Position numbers and translations under genes: made by a program
Assembly: GCA_007922195.1 (NCBI GenBank)
Contig: ML682067.1
Coordinates: 2,748,495-2,812,494, forward strand
Source: Podocnemis expansa
Taxonomy: Eukaryota; Chordata; Testudines; Podocnemididae
Direction: 5' to 3'
DNA: 64,000 nt
Notes under the pieces: generated by a model
What the model saw: the letters and a program-made list of their open reading frames with translations, nothing else
Told to the model about the DNA's origin: nothing
The model's database searches: none
In this document: positions 23,059-33,561 of the stretch, piece by piece
Position numbering within the stretch: the stretch's first letter is position 1
Layout: each line of letters opens with the position of its first letter

Positions 23059-23854
23059 GGGAGTTAAAATATAATTTGTCGAGCTCTAAAACCCATCTAA
23101 ATGTCCGGGCCCCCTTCACCCACCCCAGCTACTGCCCCACAAATTCCTGCCCCCCACCCCAGTTACTGCCCCATAAATGCCTGCCCGCCACCACAGCTAG
23201 TGCCCTACAAATGCCTGCCCCCCACCCCAGCTACGACCCCCGAAACACCTACCCCCATCAGACCCCTCTTTCCCCATGTCTCCCTCAGCCCCCATCCCCA
23301 TTCCTTAAGCTTCCTGCCCCAATATCCCACCCCAGCCCTCCTAACCCCCCACCCCCAGCTCCCGTCTTCACTTCAGCCCTGTAACCCCCTCCGCACCTCC
23401 CCAGTGCACTACCCCAATCTCTTCTTCCCAGCTGACCCCCACACACACTTTCCCTGTGGTTGCCTGCCTGTCCCCAAACCCACCCCTCCGGGCCCCCTTA
23501 CCCGCGTCACTGACGTGGCCAAGGAGCCAGGCTGGGGAGGAGGAGGCTGCGGTGCCGGCCAGCCAGCAAGAGGGGACATGGGCCCGAGACTGGGTCCGGG
23601 CCACGCTTGTCACCTGGGCCCAGCAGGAAGGGGCGGGGCCAGCACAGGCACTGGGAAATGGGGGCAGGGGCAGCCCGGCTTCCTCCAGCCTGCAGCCCCT
23701 TGAGCCAGCCCTGGAAGAATGCACTGGAACGCAGCGTTCTGGTGTCTTTGTCTGTTTTTAGAGGGCCCCAGAACGCAGCGTTCTGGTGTGTTCCCCTATT
23801 TTTAGGGGGCCCCGGAACCCCATTCTGGGATGTTCCAGCTTACTTTAACCCCCT
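23059..23854. mobile_element. 796-bp TIR element, unassigned superfamily
   Basis: The ends GGGAGTTAAAATA and, in reverse complement, GGGGGTTAAAGTA are inverted copies. GAGCTGAAGC (23049-23058) and GAGCTCAAGC (23855-23864) flank it, and the CR1 coding sequence resumes directly after the right flank. The interior is C-rich with a tandem repeat at about 23115-23250 (unit near 35 bp, CACCCCAGCTACTGCCCCA) and a 45-bp direct repeat at about 23727-23815 (ACGCAGCGTTCTGGTGT..). No transposase. A hAT-like element with part of the duplicated flank fortuitous is one option. Confidence 0.65.
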
Positions 23855-24106
23855 GAGCTCAAGCAATTTAACCTTACAAAGAGAAGGTTAGGGAGTGATT
23901 CGATTACAGCCTAGAGGTATCCACATGGGGAAGAAATATTTAATAATGGGTTCTTCAATCAAGCAGAGATTGGGTGGATCCAGTGGCTGGAAGCTGAAGC
24001 TAAAGAAATTCAGGAGGACTAAAATAAGGTGCAATTTTTTAACCAGGACCATAATTAAGCATTGGAACAATTTACCAAGGGTTGTGGGAGATTCTTCCTC
24101 ACTTGC

Positions 24107-24236
24107 AACTATTAAATCAAATCAAATCACAGGGCTGGAAGGGACCTCATGAGATCATTGAGTCCAACCCCCTGGGAATTGAACCCAGGACCTTCTGCAT
24201 GTTAAGCAGAGGTGCTAGCCACTACACTATTTGAGA
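24107..24236 (-). mobile_element. tRNA-Val(AAC)-derived SINE with CR1 tail
   Basis: Read on the - strand, it has an A box (TAGTGGCTAGCACC, 24224-24211). An anticodon arm TCTGC-TTAACAT-GCAGA follows (24210-24194, anticodon AAC), then a perfect T arm CTGGG-TTCAATT-CCCAG (24188-24172) with B box GGTTCAATTCC. The T arm runs straight into GGGTTGGACT and then GAGGTCCCTTCCAGCCCT, the CR1 3' end also seen at 49530-49572. The tail is three GATTT units. The acceptor stem is lost. A Pol III head joined to a LINE tail is standard SINE design, with mobilisation by CR1 expected. It sits inverted inside the older CR1. Confidence 0.8.
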
Positions 24237-24355
24237 TCCAATGTTTTTTGAAAAGCTATGCTCTGGGTATTATTTTGAGGAAATTCATGGTCTGTGCTAT
24301 ACAAGTGGACAGACTAGATACCACAGTGGTACCTCCAGGCCCTGAAGTCTCTGTT

Positions 24356-25481
24356 TGTGGGGTTGTTCTTTAGTTTATTCGATTCACTGTTTGACGAGCT
24401 ATCAAGAGTATTTTGGGTTTTCCTGACTTTAGTCATAGCCTCCTGGGTCTCTACAGATGCACAGTTTGTCTGGTTTCCTAACAAATACTATGCTGTTAAT
24501 TTAGACAGCAGATGCAAAAATCTTTACTCAGATACTCTTCCCCTTCGCCCTTCCTGCTTATTTACTAACTACCATTAAAGGAAAGGAGCACTTAAAATCT
24601 AATTGCCTAGGAACACTCCTAATTTTAACCCAAAACACAGGTACCTCTTTCTCTCTCAACACTGGGTTAAATGTACACTAGTCAACTCATGTGCTTTTAT
24701 TCCTACAGAATTTAATAGCTGTAGCCAACTCCCTTCTGGATATTCCAGCCAAAAATAGGAATCAAACAATCAGCATGGAGTTACTCAACTGATAACATAA
24801 CAGGTGGCACTTGATTTCATTTACCACTGCATGAGGAATCATTTGTAATAAAGCTTTAGAAGCACAGAATTGCATATAGTCACTTCAGAACCAGAACAGG
24901 CATCAGCAGTGTTTGCTATTGTATCTCATTCATCTTTAGTTTTTGGAAATTCTATTAATCCTTGAAATACTACAGAAAGTACAAAAGATTCACATTACAT
25001 ATCAATGAGTGTACTTCCTTGAGAAGGTACTTGGCATCCCCTGGAAGCATATGAATCATCATCTCCTCTGGCTGCTGTATAACCACTTATTGTTTTATTG
25101 AACAAGAGAGTAAAAAGTCTCATAAAAGCCTGCATACTGTAACTGGCCAGGGTATAATTCAGACCTGCCTTTATGTAGATTAATTGACGCATTTGGCCTT
25201 TTTGGAAAAAATGTCAACTGTTTTATGATAAATATAGCTTAGGCTAAGCACTTGAACCATGAATGACTTTTATTATTATTTTTGGGGGTTGAATTCCACT
25301 CACCCTTCTACTTTTTTTTTTTTTCCCTTGGCTTGTGAGGTTTTTGAGTGTAACAAGGGAAAAGCGAGGTAGGAGAGATTAAAAATACATATCCTTTTCA
25401 AACTCTGTAAGAGCAACTTCTTCATATAGAGTGCATAAAGCTTTGTAAACATAATCCTTAATCTCTATGCTTATCTATTCC
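24356..25481. other. No gene seen
   Basis: AT-rich unique-looking sequence; a T run lies near 25311. Confidence 0.45.
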
Positions 25482-25690
25482 AGAGGGGTAGCTGCGGTAG
25501 TCTGTATATAGCAAAAACAGCACCACTCCTGTGGCACCTTAAGGACTAATACATTTCTTCAAGCATAAGCTTTTGTGGGCTGCAACCCACTTTGCCAGAT
25601 GCATCTGACAAAGTGGGTTGCAGCCCACAAAAGCTTATGCCTGAAGAAATTTGTAAGTCTTTAAGGAGCCACAGGACTTTGGTTGTTTAT
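25482..25690. repeat. Foldback 'cctgtggcac' repeat, centre GATGCATC
   Basis: The arms 25528-25600 and 25601-25675 are near-perfect inverted copies meeting at GATGCATC (25597-25604). Each includes AAGCTTTTGTGGGCTGCA. The head GGGGTAGCTGCGGTAGTCTG precedes the left arm. Confidence 0.85.
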
Positions 25691-27586
25691 GCTTATATGT
25701 TTGTTTATGGTATTGCATGTTTCCTCCCCCTGAAGAACACAATCTGCTCTCTGCAGATACATTTGCAGATTTTTTTACACCAAAAAGATGATGATACTGG
25801 CTCTGTGATACTCCAGCATCTCTCTAGTATTTTTTTTAGAGAAGCCTAAAGTTGGTTTCTGTCACACAAGCACTTGCACGCCAGAGTTTGCCCCAGATTT
25901 TCTAAGTAGCTTTCTCAGGGTCTGATCTGCTTAAGCACCAGCTGTGAGGTGCTGTGTGTCCTTGATTCTCACTGATGTCCATGAGTCACCTCCTGAGAGA
26001 TGTTGAGCATCTGCAGCTCTCCCTGAAGTTAATGCGAATAGCAGGTGCTCAGCACGTCTTAAGGGGATTGCAGGGAGAGAAAGGGGAAAACTTTTACAGG
26101 AGGCCTTAGAGGGGAGAAAACTGTGAGATTCCCCCACATATAGTTTCCTAAAATTTCTTCCTTTTTATTGAAGAAAGAGGAAGCCCTAGAGCAGAAACAA
26201 AACCTCAAGGCTCACATCAATCTCTGGGATCTACAGGGTCATATGTCCCACTCTTTTAACACAGTCACACTAATGCTGGGTAAGGATTCTGTGCAGAATT
26301 CACGGGGGGAGGGAACAGGGTCTCCAGCCCACCTCAGGAAAATGGTTGCTTGGGGTCAGGGTTTGGGATGGTGGGATTGAGGTGTTCAGGCACTTCAAGA
26401 TGCAGATAAATGTTGAATGGTATTTAGAACAGTACCTAAGCAAGCTATCATTTGGGTGCTTAAACATCTTAGAAAATTTGGTGCTCAGTTTGTGGAAGGA
26501 TTAGTTCACCAGTATTTAAAATTCACATCTGTCTTTAGGCTTTAATGGATACTCCTACACCAGAAAATGCACTACTCTTTACAGGAGCACTCTATAAATG
26601 AGATGACTGTATAAATATAAATAGTTACTCCATCAACAAGTGCCAGTGGATAGTGCACAAGAACATGTAGCAAACCTTCTGAGTTTTGTAGGACCAATAA
26701 AACTTATGTGCTGCAATTTGCTTTCTTGGTGCAGTTCTTTGCAGGGAGCTGTGAACAATACACATTTTTCAGCCATGGTGAAAACTGATCAAGGGCTTGT
26801 GTAGGCAGAACTTAGGTGTTTACATTAGCAGGTTTTAGGATTAAAAGTGTGTGAATGCTGTCTTTACTAATGCTTGCATTGTTGCTAGTACTGGTATAGT
26901 TGCATCCTTGCTGAAGAATGGAGGCGCTCTGAGGCATGGACATTAAAATATGTATTCAAATTATATGACCATGGCTCAGGATATGAGTTTGTCATGGATA
27001 CCATGACTTTAACAGAGCTCCATGACTTCTTTGACTTCAGCCCCTCATGGTGGGGTTCAGGCTTCAGCTTCAGCCCTGTCATGACCATATTCTGATTTTG
27101 TACATTTTTTTTTTTTACCATGGCTGCTTCATGAATTTTGCCTAATTTTATAAAGTTAGAATCATATCCATACCCATAGTACAATTCCAGAGATATCTTC
27201 TAAGTTTTGGATTTATCTACCCATACTGCACTTAGGGCTTGTCTAGATTCCTCATGTCTGAATCTCACACCAGTTTTACAGTGGCAGAACTCACTGATGT
27301 CAGTGGAATTTCTCCTGATTTACACTAATGCAACTGAACTAAGAATCTGGCCTAGAGTGTCTTTGTTTCGGGCTTTGTTGCAAATGATAGCATAGTGTAA
27401 AAAAAAAAAAAATCAAAAAGTGATTATTTTTGGTTGCTGGTTGACTGAGCCATCCTCACGTGGTTGCAACAGACAAACACGATAACTGGGAGGATCAGTT
27501 CCCACAAAGCAATCCTAAACTAAATTCTGCCTTCTGAAGAACCTGTTCAACCCCAGTCTTCTCAAGGGAGTAGCATACATGCCATG
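25691..27586. other. No gene seen
   Basis: Unique-looking sequence. A T run lies at about 27107-27117. Around 27000-27085 there is a patch of CATGAC motifs that may be an old repeat. Confidence 0.4.
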
Positions 27587-27594
27587 GAGTATAG

Positions 27595-27774
27595 CAGAGC
27601 CGTAACTACGGCAGGGCCAATGGAGCAAAGGCCCGGGAGGCATGGACCGGCTCAACGGAGCCGTACTATTAAAGGGGCAGCTTTCACAGGGCCAGCTCTA
27701 TGCGCCACTAATAGGAAGGGGCATGTTTGGATCAGAATGTGCCCTGGGTGGCAAAAACCAGTGTTATGGCTCTG
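27595..27774. mobile_element. hAT MITE, 180 bp, 7/8 TSD
   Basis: The ends are CAGAGCCGTAACTACGG and GTTATGGCTCTG. GAGTATAG (27587-27594) versus GAGTGTAG (27775-27782). Same family as 20090-20254. Confidence 0.85.
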
Positions 27775-27782
27775 GAGTGTAG

Positions 27783-28336
27783 ATTTCAGCCAGCTGTGTT
27801 TAGCTGAGGCCAAAACTCCAATTTCCCCAGGTTAACTGTTAAACTATTTTTTAATGATTGTAGGTTTTCACATAACAAAAATTACTATAACTTTATGTGG
27901 CTATTGAGGCAACAGCAGGAAGGATGGAAGGAGGAAGTAGTTTCCCCCTTAAAATTATTACTGGTGGCATTTTCGCCTTTCTCCCTGTAAAAAGTAAAAT
28001 ATTATGTGATTATGCAGAGCAAATTTCACTGTGTCAGTTCAGCAACATCAGCAGCAGATGTTTACAGCATTTTCACTCTTTAATGGATCTAATTAACATT
28101 CAACTCCATCTTGAAGAGAAAAGGATCATTTTAGGCTGATTTCTGCAATCTGATGCACATGTCTAGATGTTTATGAACTTGTCTAGTCTCAAAGTCATTA
28201 GGCCTCAGCACCAGTGCAGTGAGCAGCCCCTATGGATCAGAAGGCAGAATCAGTGCCTTATTTTGCAATCTGCCTATTTGCTAGGCCACAAGCATATAGA
28301 GCATCTGCTTCTGAGACATCCATTCTTCCACGACAT
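27783..28336. other. No gene seen
   Basis: No recognised features. Confidence 0.4.
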
Positions 28337-28344
28337 CTTTTAGA

Positions 28345-28555
28345 CCAGTGGTCTGAAACTCAAATCACCACGAGGGCCACATGAGGACTAGTAGAGGGCC
28401 GCATGAGGACCAGTACGTTAGCCCCAGGGCTGCACCACTGAAACCTTTTCATACAATGATATTGCAAATATCCGTAACAATAGTGTCACTGTGGGCCACA
28501 GGAAACAGCTTTAGGGGCCACATGTGGCCCATGAGTCATGTGTTTGAGACCCCTG
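28345..28555. mobile_element. hAT MITE, 211 bp, diverged TSD
   Basis: CAGTGGTCTGAAACTCAAA and GTTTGAGACCCCTG are inverted ends. The flanks TTTTAGAC and GCTTAGGC agree at 5 of 8. The interior matches 52675-52881 (GGAAACAGCTTTAGGGG, CACATG). Confidence 0.75.
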
Positions 28556-29126
28556 GCTTAGGCTGTCTGGCAATTCCATGTCTAACCTGTAACTACTGTA
28601 GTTTTATTTTGCAGATTCAACTCAGCAATCAGTTAGGCCACCTTTAAATCTCTCCCTTCATTTGGTTGGATGGGTAGGTAGTGATTTCTCCTTTTGTTTT
28701 CAATGCCATTGCTGCTGTTGCTCAAAGGATTTTCTCAAAGGGGGTGGTCTTTGGAGTCAATGGGATTTTGGCTAGGGGTGGGGAAATGGTAGAGGTGAGT
28801 GTCCTTGAATCACAGAGAGTATGGGAAAGTGCCATCTACTCATAAGAAAGAAAGGTGGCCAGAGAAGAAATCACTGGAATTAAGAACACCTATCAGAGGG
28901 CTGGCAGGGATGGAGACTCAGCAGCAGTTGAATGCAAAATTGTTGCTTTAGGACTGCAGCTATAGGTCTCTTGACAAATTTTAAGGGCCAGCTTTTCACA
29001 TTGGGAAAAAGCTCCTATAAAAAAAGATACACTACATGGAGGCAGGAGAGAGAGCAGGTATTTAATAAGGAAATGGACTACATCGATAGGTCCAATCCTG
29101 TAGGTGCCAAATGCACAGATCAAGCA
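28556..29126. other. No gene seen
   Basis: No recognised features. Confidence 0.4.
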
Positions 29127-29134
29127 GTTTAATA

Positions 29135-29432
29135 CAGTGGTCCCCAAAGATTTTTGATCCACAGCATCACAACCCCCTTACCCAGTTCATGTTACACACT
29201 CCCCCCGCCTTGCTTCCCTACAGGAGTTGGGGTCAAGAGCGCAGCTAGAGTCTAGGAGTGCAGATGAAAGTGGGATCACTGCCAGAGGCCCAGAGTGTGG
29301 CTGAGAACTGGGCTGAAGGCTGTGGGGCTCCCTCTCAATCCCCCATGGAGGCTGGCCCAGACCTTGCTGCATCCCGCTGAACATTCTTCTATGCCCCTTA
29401 GGCAGGCAGTCTCCGCATTTTGGGGATCACAG
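29135..29432. mobile_element. hAT MITE, 298 bp, 6/8 TSD
   Basis: CAGTGGTCCCCAAAGATTT is inverted against CGCATTTTGGGGATCACAG. GTTTAATA (29127-29134) versus GTTTTAAC (29433-29440). Confidence 0.65.
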
Positions 29433-29440
29433 GTTTTAAC

Positions 29441-30086
29441 TGACACTTATCTGCTACACCACAGACAAAAGCAGCTGCAGTCCTGCCCACTGGGAGGTTA
29501 CAACTTCATGCATGAAAAGAAAATCTCTATAATGACTCTTGAATGTGGCTAATAGGTCTTCTGGACATACAAGGATTTACATGTCCAAAAACCTGTGCAG
29601 AAACTGAGCAGTGAGCTGCATCCAGTATTCCTCCCTCTATGCCTAGCAGTAGCTGGATGCAAATTAGCCAAACAAATGCCTCGGAACTTGCTTTGCCTCT
29701 CAGATCAGGATTCTGCCTGCTCTGTTCCTTCTTAGCTTCCTTGAGCAAAGCTCTATTATTCAGCTAATCCACTTCATTTATATACACTAGTGTGGTTTGT
29801 ACATATACTTCTGAGTTTTTGCACATGCAAAAACTTATGTATGACTGATTATATGTACAAAAAAACATAGGCACAGAAAAGATTCCAGATACAGTTTTAA
29901 TGGCCTTGTCAATTCTACTGTCCACCTCCTTCCCTGTTGTCTGCTGCTGCAGTTGAGGTCTACTGAGATATAAAAAGGGAGGAGGCAGAGGTTTCTCTGT
30001 GAAGTCCTTTTTCTGCGGAATTCACTTCCTCCTTCCAATAACCCTGAATGTGCTGATTCTCAAAGCACCTGGCAAGGTTCATTTTC
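29441..30086. other. No gene seen
   Basis: No recognised features. Confidence 0.4.
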
Positions 30087-30089
30087 TTA

Positions 30090-30354
30090 GCCCTAGTCTA
30101 CACTGGGGCTGGTTTTCAGCAGCAGTTGACCAGCACTTACGCAAGAAGTATAAAATTCCTTGCGTGACTGCAGGCAGCTTTCTAAGTTGCCGGTACAGAT
30201 TCAGGAAAGCCGACTTCCAGTCCCTTGTAGTTGGCTTTCCCGTACGCCGTTCAGCCCCCAGGGCTGACTTCCAGGATTGGAGCAGCGAGTTCAGACTTGC
30301 TGCTAACTGCTCCCAGAATGCCAGGCTGATGGTAGCATCAGTAGAGACATACCC
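30090..30354. mobile_element. Harbinger-like MITE, 265 bp
   Basis: The left end GCCCTAGTCTACACTGGGG and right end AGTAGAGACATACCC resemble the Harbinger TIR. TTA precedes and TCA follows. The interior holds repeated GACTTCCAG and GTTGGC/GCCGAC motifs. Confidence 0.55.
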
Positions 30355-33300
30355 TCAGAATGCTTCTGAAGAGGTGCCTATTGGTTGGGATTTATAGAGA
30401 TTTATAGAAAAATGGGAAATTTTGTTTATTTATGTGCTACTTGGTTGCAACTCTTCTGATGGCATTTTTGCTCCTTTCTTTGACTTATGTTCTTCTGAAG
30501 TCTGTGTTAGATAAGCATCTCTTGTTATTTTCATTTTATAGATCTGTAGAATAAATAAATATATTCAATTTTTAATCAAAGTTCTAGATTAGTAGCCTTA
30601 ATGAAATTATGCTAAGTACATTTTGTTTGGCTACATGCTGTGAATACTATAGGTTATGTTGGAGAAAACACTAAAATATGACCTTTTGTTGGCTTAAATA
30701 TTCCATATTACTGTATATTGTAAACAAAATGTCCCTTACATTCATATATTCCTTATGTACAGAGTTGTTAATCAGTACAAAAAAAATGCCAACTTCCTCA
30801 GTGATGGGCGCCATGTACATGTATACAGAAAATAAAAACATAAGGCCTAATCCTGAATTCTGGGGGCTTACTCTAGTGAATGAGAGCATGCAAGATTGGG
30901 AAGGCTCCTTTCCCGAACACGAAAGAAGATATACACACCAAATCTTAAAGAGCAAGCAAAAAACCCTCAAAACAAACAAACAGCTCCCTCCCCCGCAGCA
31001 AAACAACACCTCCTCCCACCATTGCATAGCTGTAAAATTGTACATTCTGGCATGACAGTCATTTCTAAAGCTCTGGTGCCTCAAATTAACAGTGTATTTT
31101 TATCATGGACATTTCATCTGCCCTTCATCTTACCCCTAATCTATCTTCCCTTTGCATCCTGTGAGTGTGCTGGTGTTGAAAGATAATAACAAAGCAGGAG
31201 TCAGAAAGGAGACACTGGGATATGAACTTAATGCTAGGGTTCAAGCCATATTTATAAATACTACTTTCAAGCAAAAGGCATCTCTTTCTAGTACTCCCTA
31301 AATATTTCTCCTCGCACTTTGGCGAGACTGATTTTTATGTACTAAGATACAGTCTTCAAAAGTTTCTAAGCACACAAACAGGCCTGTGGTTTTGAGCTTC
31401 CCATTTCATCTGTGTTTGCTGTGTCTGAAATGAACTTTTTTTTTGCATTATGCTGATATGTGAAAAATACATAAAAACCATATGGCCCAAATCATGACCC
31501 AGGCTGTGAGCAGCTGCAGAGCCCAGGCAGAGTTTCAGATTCCAACCAGGCTCCATCACTGCAGCACAGCATGATTAAGAGCCAGGTATGGGGTGAGCTG
31601 CTGTTGCAGAGTTACTCTGCAGCTGTCCTGCCCACCCTGTCCCCAGAGGCCCAGAGCATGACTCTCCTTCCCCCACATGACACTGGGGGTGCTAAAGAAT
31701 AACTTCAGTGAGAGATGGGTGCCTATATCAATGTCCCAAGGCGGGGGGGCTGGAAAATGGCAGACAAAACCACAACTCACAGGCAACTCCCTTGTGTGAA
31801 TGCCACCAGACTCCTCGTTTGTCCTCCCAGAGCAATCTTTAGCAGAAGGCGCAGCCAAGCCTCCCAAGCTCCACTAGCTAACAATTTTCATGAGCTTGGA
31901 CTGAGCTGCCCGATACCTGGGTCCATCTGCCTCACCACTGAAGGCTGCTTTGTACCAGGCTCCATTGGAAACTGATGGAAGGGGCAAACAGCTCATTGCT
32001 TGGTCCTCCACCTCTCCCCTATCCCTCATGGGACCAGACTCTGGTGTAGACAAGAACCTGACCTACCATGCCCCAGTGATTGGTCAGCCCAGTACTTTTA
32101 GCTCCCCTCTGCAGGAGTGCAGGATACATGTACTCCTCTGGTCTTTGGTTTGCTATATGTAGAGCTACTAGCACCATCTATCATTAAGGTTGCCTGATAT
32201 TTTCCATTATAAGACCCTGCTTGCAGTTGCTTATAACTTCACCAGACTTCAACTGTTTAGGCTGAAAATTTTCCCTGCTGAGTGTCTGTCTCAGGCTGAA
32301 GCTTTTGGGAAAACTTCAGCCAAAATAGTACAGCTGTTTCCCAGACTGAAGCTAGGGGGAAATGTGGTGTTTTTCATTGCTAAACAAGAATTCTGGTGAC
32401 TTTTTGTTTGGAAATCTTTAGCACCCCCTTGCTTTGCAACAGGGACGTGAAACTTGACAGAAGGGTTATCTTTTTGTCAGCACCTTCTGCTGTTCCTGTA
32501 GGAAGCCACCCAAATTTGGCCAAGTGACAATCCTTTAGGAACATTTCAGTGTGCATGTGCTTAATAGAGACTTCTTAGATTTTTTATCAGGTAAAATCTT
32601 CATGTGCAATGAATGTGCTCAAGCCTCCAACAGACCCTAGTGCTGAGCAGATGCCATATGCACTATGGCCACAGAGCAACCAAGCCTACTCCAGCCTGGT
32701 CTGACCTGCTATGACCATTCTTGTATTCTTAAGGAGCTGGGGGAGGTGCAAGAAAGAAGGAATCTGTGTGGCTTGGCAAGGAGAGTAGAAACAGGAGTAG
32801 GGGCAGACTGGAAGTGGAGAATACTTGCATGAATAGTCTGGTGGGGTGAGACTAGGATTTAGTGGCCAGGAAGACTGGGACTCTCCAGATGAGAAGAATG
32901 AAACTGGGACAAGGAGCCAGCGATATGGCAGAAATAAGACTAGAGTGGGCGCAGATTAGAAGAGATTGGCTTAAAAAGGGCAAACCTAAGGGGAATGTTA
33001 GGAAGAGTTTGTACACACAAGAGCACATTCTCCTTCAGACGCTGCAATGGAACCCAAGATCCATGAGTCTCACCATTCCACTGAGATAGCAAACACCTCA
33101 TCAAGCCACTAGTAAAGTGTCCCATCCCCTTAGGTTCTGGTCCTTATAGACTAGTAGAGGATGACAACCTGCTCTTGCTATCAGTTGCTCTGTTAGCTCA
33201 AACAGCACAAGTCTGTGAGTTAGCTGTAAACCTTTCAACCTGGCTGATGACCCATGTGGGTGCCAATGTGTCACCACAGCATGGCATTTCTGGTTTTTCA

Positions 33301-33561
33301 CTTTTTTTTTTCTTCCCAAAAAAGCAAACAACCTAGGAAGTTACAGACAGCAAATCTACTTTAAGGTTCCAAAGTCGAACACTCAAAAAGATAATAAATG
33401 TCAGAATTAAAGTTGTCTACTCCATCTTAATTGATTTAAGACAGCATTTAATTCGATAATCAAACTTTTATTTTTTTCTGCCACGATCTGGGGATGCATC
33501 AGATTTGTACACTGAGACATAGTTGTCTGTACAACCCCTTTTTGTTATAGAAGTTAGAAGG
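30355..33561. other. No gene or clear element seen
   Basis: About 3.2 kb of unique-looking DNA. Open frames of up to 137 codons (30671-31084, -) show no domain and overlap frames on the other strand. An (AAAC)n-like patch lies near 30972. Confidence 0.45.

Larger units (their letters stand above)
22305..24355 (+). pseudogene. Decayed CR1 LINE ORF2 (RT to 3' end), twice interrupted
   Basis: The + strand keeps pieces of the CR1 reverse transcriptase and its C-terminal domain in order. KAFDLVLHNILI is near 22317, IENWL near 22395, FINDLEE-like sequence near 22515, and EKDLGVMLDNQLNMSSQFD near 22757. Beyond the interruptions lies FLTRTIIKHWNNLPRVVG near 24035. These align with [17 protein letters not shown] and [18 protein letters not shown] of the better CR1 at 48-49.5 kb. 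The 3' part continues as ..CTGTGCTATACAAGTGGACA.. to about 24355. It has many stops and frameshifts and carries the TIR element at 23059-23854 and the SINE at 24107-24236. Confidence 0.8.

Noticed and set aside
24166..24236. Functional tRNA-Val gene
   Set aside because: The acceptor stem is missing and the T arm runs into CR1 sequence, so it is a SINE head rather than a tRNA gene.
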